Positions 6,208 to 12,776 of a stretch of DNA of 12,776 nucleotides are shown one piece after another. The first letter of the stretch is position 1, and each line of letters starts with the position of its first letter. The notes below the pieces were generated by a model. That model saw only the letters and a program-made list of their open reading frames with translations, searched no databases and had not been told where the DNA came from. This DNA is from Desulfobacterales bacterium. GTDB taxonomy: Bacteria > Desulfobacterota > Desulfobacteria > Desulfobacterales > 4be13. The stretch is taken from NCBI GenBank assembly GCA_029940115.1, contig JAOZRQ010000002.1:1-12776 (forward strand). The letters run 5' to 3'. Made by a program: the position numbers and the translations under genes.

Positions 6208-6290
6208 AGGATGAAGGGTGAAGGATGACGGGTGAAGGGTGAGGATGACGGGTGAAGGATGACGGGTGAAGGATGACGAGTGAAGGATGC
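6208..6290 (+). repeat. GGTGAAG/GATGACG heptamer array after the permease stop
   Basis: About eleven heptamers alternating between GGTGAAG and GATGACG, with one six-base unit, begin at the permease stop codon. It is like the arrays at 3062-3131 and within the 1862-2029 element in having a G(T/A)TGA-type core but a different sequence. Confidence 0.88.
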
Positions 6291-6480
6291 AGGCCCCTGA
6301 ATTCGGGAACAGAGCCGATGCCCAGCGAACCCCGATGCAGGCATAAAGGATTGAAATGCTTTTATGAAACAGGAAGCGTTGCCGTCTCAGGTCAGCCATT
6401 CTCCTGACCGCCTCAATGCCAGCACATGACTTCATGAAGTCGCATTCGGCCATACCTCCAAAGCGGCTCGCTTCATTAAA
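6291..6480. other. Spacer without a convincing gene
   Basis: The string GATGCAGGC occurs at 6286-6294 and again at 6333-6341, and a perfect 14-bp palindrome, GACTTCATGAAGTC, lies at 6428-6441. An open minus-strand frame from 6453 runs into the heptamer array and is not convincing as a gene. Nothing else could be assigned. Confidence 0.4.
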
Positions 6481-6760
6481 TCATGTTTTCAGATGATCGG
6501 AATTGTTCTGTTGACTTTGTGCATTCTCAAACAACTCGTTTGCGGTGATTTCCATATCTGCAATCTCCCGCCAGTTTTTCAATTGTCGAATCCAATAGAA
6601 CTGCTGATAAGTGCCTAACCATAAGTTTTTGTATATAAAACCTTCAACATTTTTCAAAGACCGGAGATCTCTGATGCAAAAACTTTTGAACGGATACTTA
6701 CTTTTTTTGTTGAATTCAATTTGTTTTTATGTTACCATCTTTCTCTGAAATGTTAACCAT
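6481..6760 (-). pseudogene. Frameshifted small gene remnant of unknown function
   Basis: Reading the minus strand, a frame of about 80 codons ends in TGA at 6483-6481. It encodes a protein-like sequence with segments KYPFKSFCIRDLRSLKNVEG, IYKNLWLGTYQQFYWIRQLK and NWREIADMEITANELFENAQ. It has no start codon of its own: a TAA lies two codons before its first residues. An ATG at 6760 in another frame gives MVNISEKDGNIKTN and then a stop at almost the same place, in an A-rich run. A single indel near 6720-6728 would join both into one gene of about 90 residues. I recognise no family. It may be a true pseudogene, a sequencing error at a homopolymer, or two chance frames. Confidence 0.42.
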
Positions 6761-6911
6761 TTTATATCAAACACACCCTCCATTCCTTACTGTCGCCCTC
6801 ACGCACTCGCGGCGTCCCGGGGGATGGCCAAGTCAAATTCTGACATTTTATGAAATCCTGGGAAATACGATCAATTCGTTGTAAAAAAAGCGGAGTGAAT
6901 TCCGATCAAAA

Positions 6912-7229
6912 ATGGTGGGAATCCTGCCTGTGTCGGCAGGCTACGGGTATGGAGAAGGTGTGGGGGTCTCTGTGTCCGAGTATGTGGCGGCCTGTGAGCG
7001 GGTCCTTGCGGACGCGGGGTTGAACATTCAGCTCCACGCTTACGGAACCAATATCGAGGGAGACTGGGACACCGTTTTTGAGGCGGTCAGACGTTGCCAT
7101 GAAGTCATCCATGAAATGGGCGCGCCCCGGATATCGACCACCATCAAACTCGGAACCCGCACCGACCGGGATCAGACCATGGCGGACAAAATTGAAAGTG
7201 TTCAGCGGAAATTGGCTAAGAAACAGTGA
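6912..7229 (+). CDS. MTH1187/UPF0045-type thiamine-binding protein
   Basis: A 105-residue protein of the small ferredoxin-like thiamine-binding family (Thiamine_BP, MTH1187/YqgV type, usually 95-105 residues). The family-like core is clear: SVSEYVAACERVL, then LNIQLHAYGTNIEGDWDTVF, RRCHEVIHEMGAPRISTTIK, LGTRTDRDQ and the final KIESVQRKL. Members bind thiamine or related molecules in the cytoplasm, though the biological role is often unclear. The N-terminus is odd: residues 3-16 (GILPVSAGYGYGEG) do not look like the usual first beta strand, and their DNA includes the palindrome CCTGCC/GGCAGG near 6925-6941. An in-frame TAA at 6882 rules out a longer start. Ribosome binding site weak. The gene may be altered at its 5' end. 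Confidence 0.74.
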   Translation: MVGILPVSAGYGYGEGVGVSVSEYVAACERVLADAGLNIQLHAYGTNIEGDWDTVFEAVRRCHEVIHEMGAPRISTTIKLGTRTDRDQTMADKIESVQRKLAKKQ

Positions 7230-7230
7230 C

Positions 7231-7356
7231 CTGCCCGTGAACGTGCCCGTGAACTTAAATGTTGAACCATCAGCTTCAATCTGTTATGAATCCCCGTGAG
7301 TCTGAACACGAGCGTTTATGCCAAAGTTCACGTTCACGTTCACGTCCACATGCAGG
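7231..7356. repeat. Inverted GTGAAC/GTTCAC array between genes
   Basis: CCTGCCCGTGAACGTGCCCG starts just after the stop codon at 7229, and GTTCACGTTCACGTTCACG lies at about 7325-7343 in opposite orientation, ending near GCAGG. The two arms can pair across a spacer of about 70 bases. CCTGCCCGTGAACGTG is shared exactly, as its complement, with the right arm of the element at 1862-2029. No flanking target duplication was found here. Confidence 0.75.
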
Positions 7357-7377
7357 GCATTCAGGATTGGAAAACCA

Positions 7378-8136
7378 GTGAGAGTATTTGCGATTTCAGA
7401 CATTCACATCGATTTCAAAGAAAACAAACAATGGCTTCACAACCTTTCCCAGACCGATTATAAAGCGGACATGCTGATTCTGGCCGGGGATGTGTCAGAC
7501 AGTCCCCAGTTGCTTGAAGAGGCCTTTCAGGAGCTTAAAAAGCGGTTTTCAGAGGTCCTGTATGTCAATGGCAATCACGACCTGTGGGTGCGGCGGGGGA
7601 AGGAGAAGAGTTCCCTGAGAAAATTTTGTCATCTGAAAAAAATCGCCCGGGATCAGGGGATCCGCATGAAGCCGTCCCATTTTGGACCATTGTCCGTGGT
7701 GCCCCTGTTCGGATGGTACGATTATTCATTCGGGCACCCCTCGGCGGACATATTGAGAAGATGGGCCGATTATTCATTTTGCAAATGGCCGGACAATTTT
7801 GATGAAGCCAAGATCACCCGGTATTTCATTTCGATGAATGAGACCGCGCTGACCATCAGAAATCAGCATGTCATCTCATTCTCCCATTTTTTGCCGCGGA
7901 TAGACCTGATGCCGATTTACATTCCACCCAAAAAAAGGCAACTCTATCCGGTACTCGGAAGCGCGTTGCTGGAACAGCAGATCCGCAAACTGGCCCCCCA
8001 GATCCACATTTACGGCCACAGTCACGTGAACAGACAGGTCTTCAAAGAGAACACCCTGTATGTCAACAATGCCTTCGGATATCCATATGAAACCCGGATA
8101 ACCGCAAAAAAGTTGTACTGCGTTCTGGATGTTTGA
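7378..8136 (+). CDS. Calcineurin-like metallophosphoesterase
   Basis: A 252-residue member of the metallophosphoesterase superfamily, expected to bind two metal ions and hydrolyse phosphoester bonds; the substrate is unknown. The five family signatures are present: D8-x-H10 (SDIH), GD38 (LAGDVSD), GNHD at 65-68, H170 (SFSHFLP) and GHSH at 213-216 (His214, His216). The metal-site residues therefore look complete and the enzyme is probably active. The start chosen is GTG 7378, giving VRVFAISDIH at the N-terminus as in the family, with AGGA about 11 bases upstream. An open frame from ATG 7318 would add 20 residues, but those are translated GTTCAC repeats. It lies 60 bases before the HNH gene on the same strand. 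Confidence 0.88.
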   Translation: MRVFAISDIHIDFKENKQWLHNLSQTDYKADMLILAGDVSDSPQLLEEAFQELKKRFSEVLYVNGNHDLWVRRGKEKSSLRKFCHLKKIARDQGIRMKPSHFGPLSVVPLFGWYDYSFGHPSADILRRWADYSFCKWPDNFDEAKITRYFISMNETALTIRNQHVISFSHFLPRIDLMPIYIPPKKRQLYPVLGSALLEQQIRKLAPQIHIYGHSHVNRQVFKENTLYVNNAFGYPYETRITAKKLYCVLDV

Positions 8137-8196
8137 TGCTAGATGCAGCCGGAAGTCGAGGAGACATGCGGTCGTCTCGGAAATGAGCGTGTCACC

Positions 8197-8631
8197 ATGA
8201 GTGTGCGCCGCAAGCTTCCGGAAGAAACCCGCCGCCATCTGACTGTCTTGGCAGACAATCGTTGCAGTTGCTTCCGAAGCCCTGAGATCGTGGGCATTCC
8301 GATGCTCATTGACCATATTGTCCCGCTTTCTGCCGGAGGCGGCTCAGAAGTCGAAAACCTCTGCTTGGCCTGTTATCGTTGCAATGAATTCAAAGGCGCG
8401 AAAAGAGAGGATCCAGACCCGCTCACCGACATGTGTGTGGGGCTTTTCAAACCTCGCATGCAAGCATGGACGGAGCATTTTGCCTGGAGTCGGGACGGGC
8501 TTCGGGTTGTTGGGCTGAGTGCATGTGGACGGGCAACTGTCGAGACCCTTCGCATGAATGAGCCACACCTGATCAAAGCTCGCCGAATCTGGATGCTTGT
8601 CGGGTTACACCCTCCATTGGCAAGCCCATAA
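8197..8631 (+). CDS. HNH endonuclease-type protein
   Basis: A 144-residue protein with an HNH (beta-beta-alpha metal) fold: DH at 39-40 (LIDHIVPLSAGG), N54 (EVENLCLACYRC) and N63 (RCNEFKG). The CxxC pair C59/C62 is normal for the zinc-stabilised members, but the first pair reads C23-S-C25, one residue closer than the usual CxxC. The C-terminal half (FKPRMQAWTEHFAWSRDGLR, then GRATVETLRMN and VGLHPP) matches the conserved tail of a common small stand-alone HNH family often found in phage-free chromosomal settings. The start at ATG 8197 gives the typical SVRRKLPEETRR N-terminus; an ATG at 8143 is in frame but weaker. It ends 28 bases before clpB. Confidence 0.82.
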   Translation: MSVRRKLPEETRRHLTVLADNRCSCFRSPEIVGIPMLIDHIVPLSAGGGSEVENLCLACYRCNEFKGAKREDPDPLTDMCVGLFKPRMQAWTEHFAWSRDGLRVVGLSACGRATVETLRMNEPHLIKARRIWMLVGLHPPLASP

Positions 8632-8659
8632 CCCATAGACAAAACAAGGAAATTTTTCC

Positions 8660-11242
8660 ATGCGTTTCGACAAATTCACCATAAAATCACAGGAGCTGGT
8701 TCAGAGCGCCCAAGGCTTGGCCTCCAAGCACCACAACCAGCAGATCGAGCCGGAGCATCTGCTGGGGGCCATGCTGGATGAGCCGGAGGGCATTGCCGAC
8801 TCGATGCTTCGCAAGATGGGGGCATCCCCCAAGGAGGTGGCCCGGGAAGTGACGCTTGCCATTGACAGACTGCCCAAGGTGAGCGGCGCGGCCGACTCGT
8901 ATTTCTCCGCGAGGACCAAACGCGTCTTTGACGCGGCCCTCTCAGAAGCTTCGGCAATGAAGGACGAGTATGTCAGCATTGACCACATCCTCCTCGCCAT
9001 TTCAGAAGAGAAGGGTGAGGCGTCAACGATTCTCAATCGCCACGGAATCACCAGAGAGGCGATATTAAAGGTGCTGATGGATATCCGCGGGTCCCAGCGC
9101 ATCACCGACCCGAATCCCGAAGAGAAATACCAGGCCCTCGACAAATACAGCCGGGACCTGACCCATCTGGCCCGGCTCGGGAAGCTGGACCCAGTGATCG
9201 GCAGGGACGAGGAGATCCGGCGCATTGTCCAAGTGCTCTCCCGACGGACCAAGAACAACCCGGTGCTGATCGGAGAGCCGGGCGTGGGCAAGACCGCGAT
9301 CATCGAGGGCCTTGCCCAGCGCATTATCGCGGGGGATGTCTCAGAAACCCTGAAAAACCGGCGTCTAATGGCCCTCGACATGGGCGCGCTCATCGCGGGC
9401 GCGAAGTACCGAGGCGAGTTTGAAGACCGCTTGAAGGCGCTTTTGAAGGAGGTTGAACATGCGGAGGGGGAGGTGGTCCTTTTCATTGACGAGTTGCATA
9501 CGCTGGTGGGCGCGGGCGCAAGCGAGGGGTCCATGGATGCGTCGAACATGTTGAAACCCGCGCTTGCACGGGGAACCCTGCGCTGTGTGGGCGCGACCAC
9601 ATTGAACGAATACCGGAAATACATTGAAAAGGATGCGGCCTTGGAACGGCGCTTCCAGCCGGTGATGGTCCGGGAGCCGACCGTGGAGGACACCATCTCC
9701 ATCCTCCGGGGGCTGAAGGAGAAATATGAGATTCATCATGGCGTGAAGATCAAGGATTCGGCCATTGTCGCCGCGGCCACCCTTTCGGACCGCTACATTT
9801 CGGACCGGTTTCTGCCGGACAAGGCGATTGACCTGATTGACGAATGCGCGTCAAAACTCCGGATCGAGATTGACAGCATGCCCACGGAGATTGACGAGAT
9901 CCAGCGGAAGGCCACCCAGGCGGAGATCGAACGGGAGGCGCTGAAGAAGGAGACGGATCCGGCCTCAACGGAACGTCTCGCCAAGCTGGAGGAGGAGATC
10001 GGAAATCGGAACGAGGAGCTCCGGGAGATGAAGGCGCGCTGGCGAAATGAGAAGGAGATGATCCAGGCCATCGCGAATATCAAGGAGGAACTGGAGCATG
10101 TGGGCATAGCGGAACAGCAGGCGGAACGGGAGGGAGACTATGGCAGGGCCGCTGAACTGAAATACGGCAAGACCATGGAGTTGAAAAAGGGACTGGAGGA
10201 GGCCAACCAGAACCTCGCGGAGCTTCAGAAATCCGGGAAGATGCTCAGGGAGGAGGTGGAGAGCGAGGACATCGCGGAAGTCGTCTCCCGCTGGACCGGG
10301 ATACCGGTGAGCAGGATGCTCGAGGGGGAGCGGGAGAAGCTGATCCGCATGGAGGACGTGCTGGCAATGCGGGTGATCGGCCAGAAGGAGGCGATTGTCG
10401 CGGTCTCCCACGCGGTGCGGCGGGCGCGCTCCGGGTTGCAGGACCCGAACCGTCCCATCGGCTCGTTCATCTTCATGGGACCCACCGGCGTGGGCAAGAC
10501 CGAGCTGGCAAAGGCTCTGGCCGAATTCATCTTTGACAGCGAACAGGCCATGATCCGGGTGGACATGTCCGAATACATGGAAAAGCATTCGGTGGCCCGG
10601 CTCATCGGCGCGCCCCCGGGGTATGTCGGGTATGAGGAGGGAGGCCATCTGACCGAGGCGGTCCGGCGCAGGCCATATGCGGTGGTCCTCTTTGATGAGA
10701 TTGAGAAGGCCCATCCGGATGTCTTCAACGTGCTGCTCCAGATACTCGATGACGGCCGCATGACCGACGGCCACGGCAGGACCGTCGACTTCAAGAACAC
10801 CCTCATCATCATGACCTCCAATGTGGGGAGCCAGTGGATCCAAGAGCTGGGCGAGTCGGCCCGCGAGGAGATGGAGCGGCATGTCACGGACGCGCTCCGG
10901 GCGAGTTTCAAGCCGGAATTCCTGAACCGGATTGATGAGACGATCATCTTCCAGAATCTCACCCCCGACCAGATCGGCGGCATCGTGGAGATTCAGATGG
11001 GCCGGCTCAGGAAGCGGCTTGGGGATCGGAAGATCGTCCTGATGCTTTCCGAGGACGCACGGGACCTGCTCGCGAAGGAGGGGTATGACCGGATCTACGG
11101 CGCACGCCCCCTCAGGCGGGCCATCCAGAGACATGTCGAGAATCCCCTGTCCATGGAAATCCTCAAGGGACACATCCCGGAGGAGAGCGTGGTGGAGGCG
11201 CATGCCGAGGGGGGGGAGATTCGGTTTCGGGTCAGGTCGTGA
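8660..11242 (+). CDS. clpB: ATP-dependent disaggregase ClpB
   Basis: An 860-residue ClpB, the usual length (E. coli protein about 857). ClpB is a hexameric AAA+ chaperone that works with DnaK to pull apart protein aggregates in the cytoplasm. Order seen: N-terminal Clp repeat domain (about 1-145, starting MRFDKFTIKSQELVQSAQ); first AAA+ domain with Walker A GEPGVGKT at 205-212, pore loop KYRGEFE and Walker B LFIDE at D277/E278; middle coiled-coil domain about 400-530, with long E/K/R-rich helices; second AAA+ domain with Walker A GPTGVGKT at 607-614, pore loop GYVGYEEGG and Walker B LFDEIEKAHPD near 679; and C-terminal RPLRRAIQRHVENPL. All motifs look intact. AAGGAA lies 9 bases before ATG 8660. 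No CIRCE operator is seen in the 28-bp gap to the HNH gene. Confidence 0.98.
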   Translation: MRFDKFTIKSQELVQSAQGLASKHHNQQIEPEHLLGAMLDEPEGIADSMLRKMGASPKEVAREVTLAIDRLPKVSGAADSYFSARTKRVFDAALSEASAMKDEYVSIDHILLAISEEKGEASTILNRHGITREAILKVLMDIRGSQRITDPNPEEKYQALDKYSRDLTHLARLGKLDPVIGRDEEIRRIVQVLSRRTKNNPVLIGEPGVGKTAIIEGLAQRIIAGDVSETLKNRRLMALDMGALIAGAKYRGEFEDRLKALLKEVEHAEGEVVLFIDELHTLVGAGASEGSMDASNMLKPALARGTLRCVGATTLNEYRKYIEKDAALERRFQPVMVREPTVEDTISILRGLKEKYEIHHGVKIKDSAIVAAATLSDRYISDRFLPDKAIDLIDECASKLRIEIDSMPTEIDEIQRKATQAEIEREALKKETDPASTERLAKLEEEIGNRNEELREMKARWRNEKEMIQAIANIKEELEHVGIAEQQAEREGDYGRAAELKYGKTMELKKGLEEANQNLAELQKSGKMLREEVESEDIAEVVSRWTGIPVSRMLEGEREKLIRMEDVLAMRVIGQKEAIVAVSHAVRRARSGLQDPNRPIGSFIFMGPTGVGKTELAKALAEFIFDSEQAMIRVDMSEYMEKHSVARLIGAPPGYVGYEEGGHLTEAVRRRPYAVVLFDEIEKAHPDVFNVLLQILDDGRMTDGHGRTVDFKNTLIIMTSNVGSQWIQELGESAREEMERHVTDALRASFKPEFLNRIDETIIFQNLTPDQIGGIVEIQMGRLRKRLGDRKIVLMLSEDARDLLAKEGYDRIYGARPLRRAIQRHVENPLSMEILKGHIPEESVVEAHAEGGEIRFRVRS

Positions 11243-11275
11243 GTCTGTTGGCGTTCTGTTTGGCGTGTGAAGGTG

Positions 11276-11316
11276 AAAGGGCAAAGTCCAAGTCAAGTCA
11301 GGAATTTTTGCCCTTT
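11276..11316 (+). terminator. Candidate hairpin after clpB
   Basis: AAAGGGCAAA (11276-11285) and TTTGCCCTTT (11307-11316) are a perfect 10-bp inverted repeat around a 21-base loop, 33 bases after the clpB stop. The stem is followed by CTCTCTC rather than a uniform T run, so it is a weak match to a classic rho-independent terminator. Confidence 0.42.
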
Positions 11317-11579
11317 CTCTCTCGCTGACATTGATTCAGCACAATGGGATTTTTCAGGAAAAGTGTCTGGATTTGCTTGAAAAAGAGCGGTTTGCCGGCT
11401 CTTTGGCAACAGGTTTTACATGATTTTTCCATTGAAATGAACCAGTCCGCAAGAGATTGTGGATTGGCAAATCCTATCCTATGGCACTGAAATATTGAAA
11501 TATGATCAACAGCCTTGACACATCCTCCATAAAAGATTAAAAGATAACGATCAAGTTGCTCAAGCTTTATAAAAGGCAC
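11298..11579 (-). CDS. Unrecognised small ORF in the clpB-lipoprotein spacer
   Basis: A 93-codon minus-strand frame starting at GTG 11579 (PFIKLEQLDRYLLIFYGGC near the start, ADWFISMEKSCKTCCQRAG in the middle, Cys-rich). The residues look more protein-like than the other strand, and the frame stays open upstream of 11579. There is no clear ribosome binding site, and the end overlaps the candidate terminator hairpin of clpB. I recognise no family. It could be a decayed gene or dispersed repeat sequence. Confidence 0.22.
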   Translation of the reverse strand: MPFIKLEQLDRYLLIFYGGCVKAVDHISIFQCHRIGFANPQSLADWFISMEKSCKTCCQRAGKPLFFKQIQTLFLKNPIVLNQCQRERKGKNS

Positions 11580-11617
11580 AGCCGGACGCGGGAGATATTG
11601 ACCTCAACAACTTAACC

Positions 11618-11770
11618 TAGGCCGTCTAAATCAGCCAATTTTGCTTGGCCAACTTTTGGCCCGCCCCTGTCCGCCCCAAATTCCGTCAGGACAAGTGCTT
11701 GGGACGACATGGCCGGGTCCGAAAGTCGGGCAAAAAACATGGCTGGAAACTGGCGTTTTTAGACGGCCTA
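11618..11770. mobile_element. MITE-like element with perfect 9-bp target duplication
   Basis: The termini are TAGGCCGTCTAAA (11618-11630) and its exact complement TTTAGACGGCCTA (11758-11770). Pairing extends to about 24 bases with four mismatches (three differing bases, then GCCA on both sides, then TTT). The exact 9-bp direct repeat AACTTAACC flanks it at 11609-11617 and 11771-11779. The 153-bp interior has no ORF and contains a small hairpin, GGCCAA-CTT-TTGGCC, at 11647-11661. It is a non-autonomous element mobilised by an unknown transposase; 9-bp duplications are made by several IS families. It is unrelated in sequence to the 1862-2029 element. Confidence 0.82.
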
Positions 11771-11797
11771 AACTTAACCCCTGTAAGTGTAAAATAT

Positions 11798-11804
11798 TGG
11801 AGGA
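11798..11804 (+). promoter_or_regulatory. Strong ribosome binding site
   Basis: TGGAGGAGA lies six or so bases before ATG 11811 and fixes the start of the DUF4384-type lipoprotein. It is downstream of the MITE-like element, which ends 40 bases before the start codon. Confidence 0.75.
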
Positions 11805-11810
11805 GATTTT

Positions 11811-12617
11811 ATGCCTGCATTTTTTGATAAGCTGATGTACCTAGCGATTGTAATGTCTATCTTGTTTCAGGTAGCAGGCTGTGAGCACCGCTCTGACCAT
11901 CTGGGCAAGGCTCAACAGTACGAGAGGACCCTGATCAAGACGACTCATCAGGAAAAAAGAGGAATGAAGCTCGTCCGTTCCCGCACTCAGACAGCAGATG
12001 GTTATGCGAATTTGTCAAAGGACAGAACTCGGCTGGAAGCAAGACGAGAGGCGATTGAAAATGCGAAGAAAAAAGTCGTCGAAGAGGTAAGGGAGAATGT
12101 TGAACCAAGCAGCGAGGGAGGCCATTTTGAAATAAAAGATGTCAGAATACTTGAACAGAGGGACCATGGTGTTGACGACAGCAATCGTTATCATGTCTGG
12201 ATCAAGGCAGAAGTGGCATATGAACTGAATCTCAAATCAGGGGCCTTAAATGTAAATGTGTGGCCATCCAAAGAAAAATATAGGGTGGGCGAAAACATAG
12301 AGATTCATATCAGGGGAAACCGAGACTGCCATGCCCAAATTTTTAACATTAAGCCAGGTGGAAAAAGGATTCCTTTGGTACCTAATGAATTTCGCAAGCT
12401 TAATTTTATTTTTAAAGCCGGAAAGACTTATTCCATCCCGGATCCTCGTATTGAAAAATTTGAGTTCAAGGCCATGCCCCCATACGGTGAGAATCTGATT
12501 TATATGTATGTCAGTGAGGAACCGTTTGACAAACTGATTCATGAACTGCAACGTAATGATATTGTACCCGCCGGATGGCATTCAGGCGAATGTAAGTTTA
12601 CAGTGGAAAATGACTGA
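11811..12617 (+). CDS. DUF4384-type lipoprotein
   Basis: A 268-residue predicted lipoprotein. The signal peptide is followed by lipobox VAGC (Cys24). Residues about 60-145 (ARREAIENAKKKVVEEV, then KDVRILEQRDHG and RYHVWIKAEVAYEL) resemble the LPP20/FlgT-like fold in which a helix packs on a sheet. Residues about 148-235 match the DUF4384 pattern: LNVNVWPSKEKYRVGENIEI, then an HAQIFNIKPGGKRIPLVPNE core and a closing FEFKAMPPYGENLIYMYVSE. DUF4384 proteins are often envelope-located and linked to surface or signalling modules; the function here is unknown. It has a strong ribosome binding site, and its stop overlaps the GAGG binding site of the next gene, indicating an operon. A MITE-like element sits just upstream and may have displaced or supplied promoter sequence. 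Confidence 0.82.
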   Translation: MPAFFDKLMYLAIVMSILFQVAGCEHRSDHLGKAQQYERTLIKTTHQEKRGMKLVRSRTQTADGYANLSKDRTRLEARREAIENAKKKVVEEVRENVEPSSEGGHFEIKDVRILEQRDHGVDDSNRYHVWIKAEVAYELNLKSGALNVNVWPSKEKYRVGENIEIHIRGNRDCHAQIFNIKPGGKRIPLVPNEFRKLNFIFKAGKTYSIPDPRIEKFEFKAMPPYGENLIYMYVSEEPFDKLIHELQRNDIVPAGWHSGECKFTVEND

Positions 12618-12625
12618 GGTTGTCA

Positions 12626-12776
12626 ATGTGCATTTGTTTAAAAAAATCTCCTGCCGCTGTTGGAACCGCTCTGTTGGTCTGCTTTTTCGTCTCTGTTGCC
12701 TTAGGGCAACCATTTCCAAGAGGATCTGTCGAGGGGATGGAACGAGATACCCGTGAAAGGCAACAGTTGCCAGATT
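12626..12776 (+). CDS. Secreted protein, 5' part only (runs off the window)
   Basis: An open frame starts at ATG 12626 and reaches the window end without a stop (50 codons). The first 25 or so residues are a clear Sec signal peptide: MCICLKKSPA with basic residues, a hydrophobic run VGTALLVCFFVSVALG and a likely cut before QPFPRG. No lipobox cysteine follows, so it is probably periplasmic or secreted. GAGG at 12616-12619 is the ribosome binding site, six bases before the start, and overlaps the stop codon of the DUF4384-type lipoprotein, so the two are likely translationally coupled. The mature part visible (VEGMERDTRERQQLPD) is too short to assign. Confidence 0.72.
   Translation, partial: MCICLKKSPAAVGTALLVCFFVSVALGQPFPRGSVEGMERDTRERQQLPD

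Noticed and set aside
6208..6290. Possible CRISPR array or iteron origin
   Set aside because: Heptamers are back to back without spacers, and no rep gene, DnaA boxes or AT-rich melting region accompany them.
6067..6453. Minus-strand open frame of 128 codons beside the permease
   Set aside because: Half of it is translated heptamer array and the rest is antisense to the permease end. Only the first 50 codons look protein-like and no family was recognised.
7318..7377. Upstream ATG for the metallophosphoesterase
   Set aside because: The 20 added residues are translated GTTCAC repeats (FTFTFTS). The family start fits GTG 7378.
8632..8659. CIRCE or sigma32 control site for clpB
   Set aside because: The gap is only 28 bases and contains no TTAGCACTC inverted repeat. 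No convincing heat-shock promoter was seen in the end of the HNH gene.
8701..11296. Long open frames on the minus strand opposite clpB (for example 8701-9702 and 9965-11296)
   Set aside because: They are antisense shadows of a GC-rich gene. clpB itself is unmistakable over the full stretch.

Overview
The window looks like a chromosomal stretch from a Gram-negative bacterium. The evidence is two lipoproteins with lipobox signal peptides, one carrying an OmpA-like peptidoglycan-binding domain, a full-length ClpB, and a UPF0045/MTH1187-type thiamine-binding protein. The density of short palindromic repeats and GTGA-type simple arrays between genes resembles large-genome sulfate-reducing Desulfobacterota (Desulfonema-like). 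That placement is an inference from general impression, not from a marker gene. Genes are fairly GC-rich (clpB strongly so), while several spacers are AT-rich.

Layout. A strong sigma70-like promoter (55-82) precedes a secreted TPR-like protein with a 42-bp tandem repeat (196-1695). A 168-bp inverted-repeat element (1862-2029) with an 8-bp target duplication abuts the ribosome binding site of an OmpA-like lipoprotein (2042-3061). A heptamer array follows, then an orphan phosphoribosyltransferase/TRSP-type gene (3161-4309) whose last 21 codons lie in an invading two-hairpin repeat. That repeat family fills most of 4247-4976 and separates two identical minus-strand tRNA-Ala(GGC) genes. A different 16-bp palindrome family (5155-5313) sits before a DMT/EamA permease (5344-6207).

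A repeat-rich spacer (6208-6911) carries a probable frameshifted minus-strand gene remnant (6481-6760). It is followed by a thiamine-binding-type protein with an odd N-terminus (6912-7229), a GTGAAC/GTTCAC inverted array, a calcineurin-like metallophosphoesterase (7378-8136), an HNH endonuclease-like protein (8197-8631) and clpB (8660-11242). After clpB come a candidate terminator hairpin and a second MITE-like element (11618-11770) with a perfect 9-bp target duplication. The window ends with a DUF4384-type lipoprotein (11811-12617) and the start of a secreted protein running off the end (12626 onward), apparently translationally coupled.

How the genes work together. No single pathway ties the window together. 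The envelope genes at both ends (secreted TPR protein, OmpA-like lipoprotein, DUF4384 lipoprotein plus secreted partner) are probably independent cell-surface modules. The middle genes are housekeeping or orphan functions. The most distinctive signal is not a protein system. It is layered insertion of several small repeat families at gene boundaries: two non-autonomous elements with intact target duplications lie just upstream of lipoprotein genes, and repeats form a gene terminus, a tRNA spacer and array sequence directly after stop codons.
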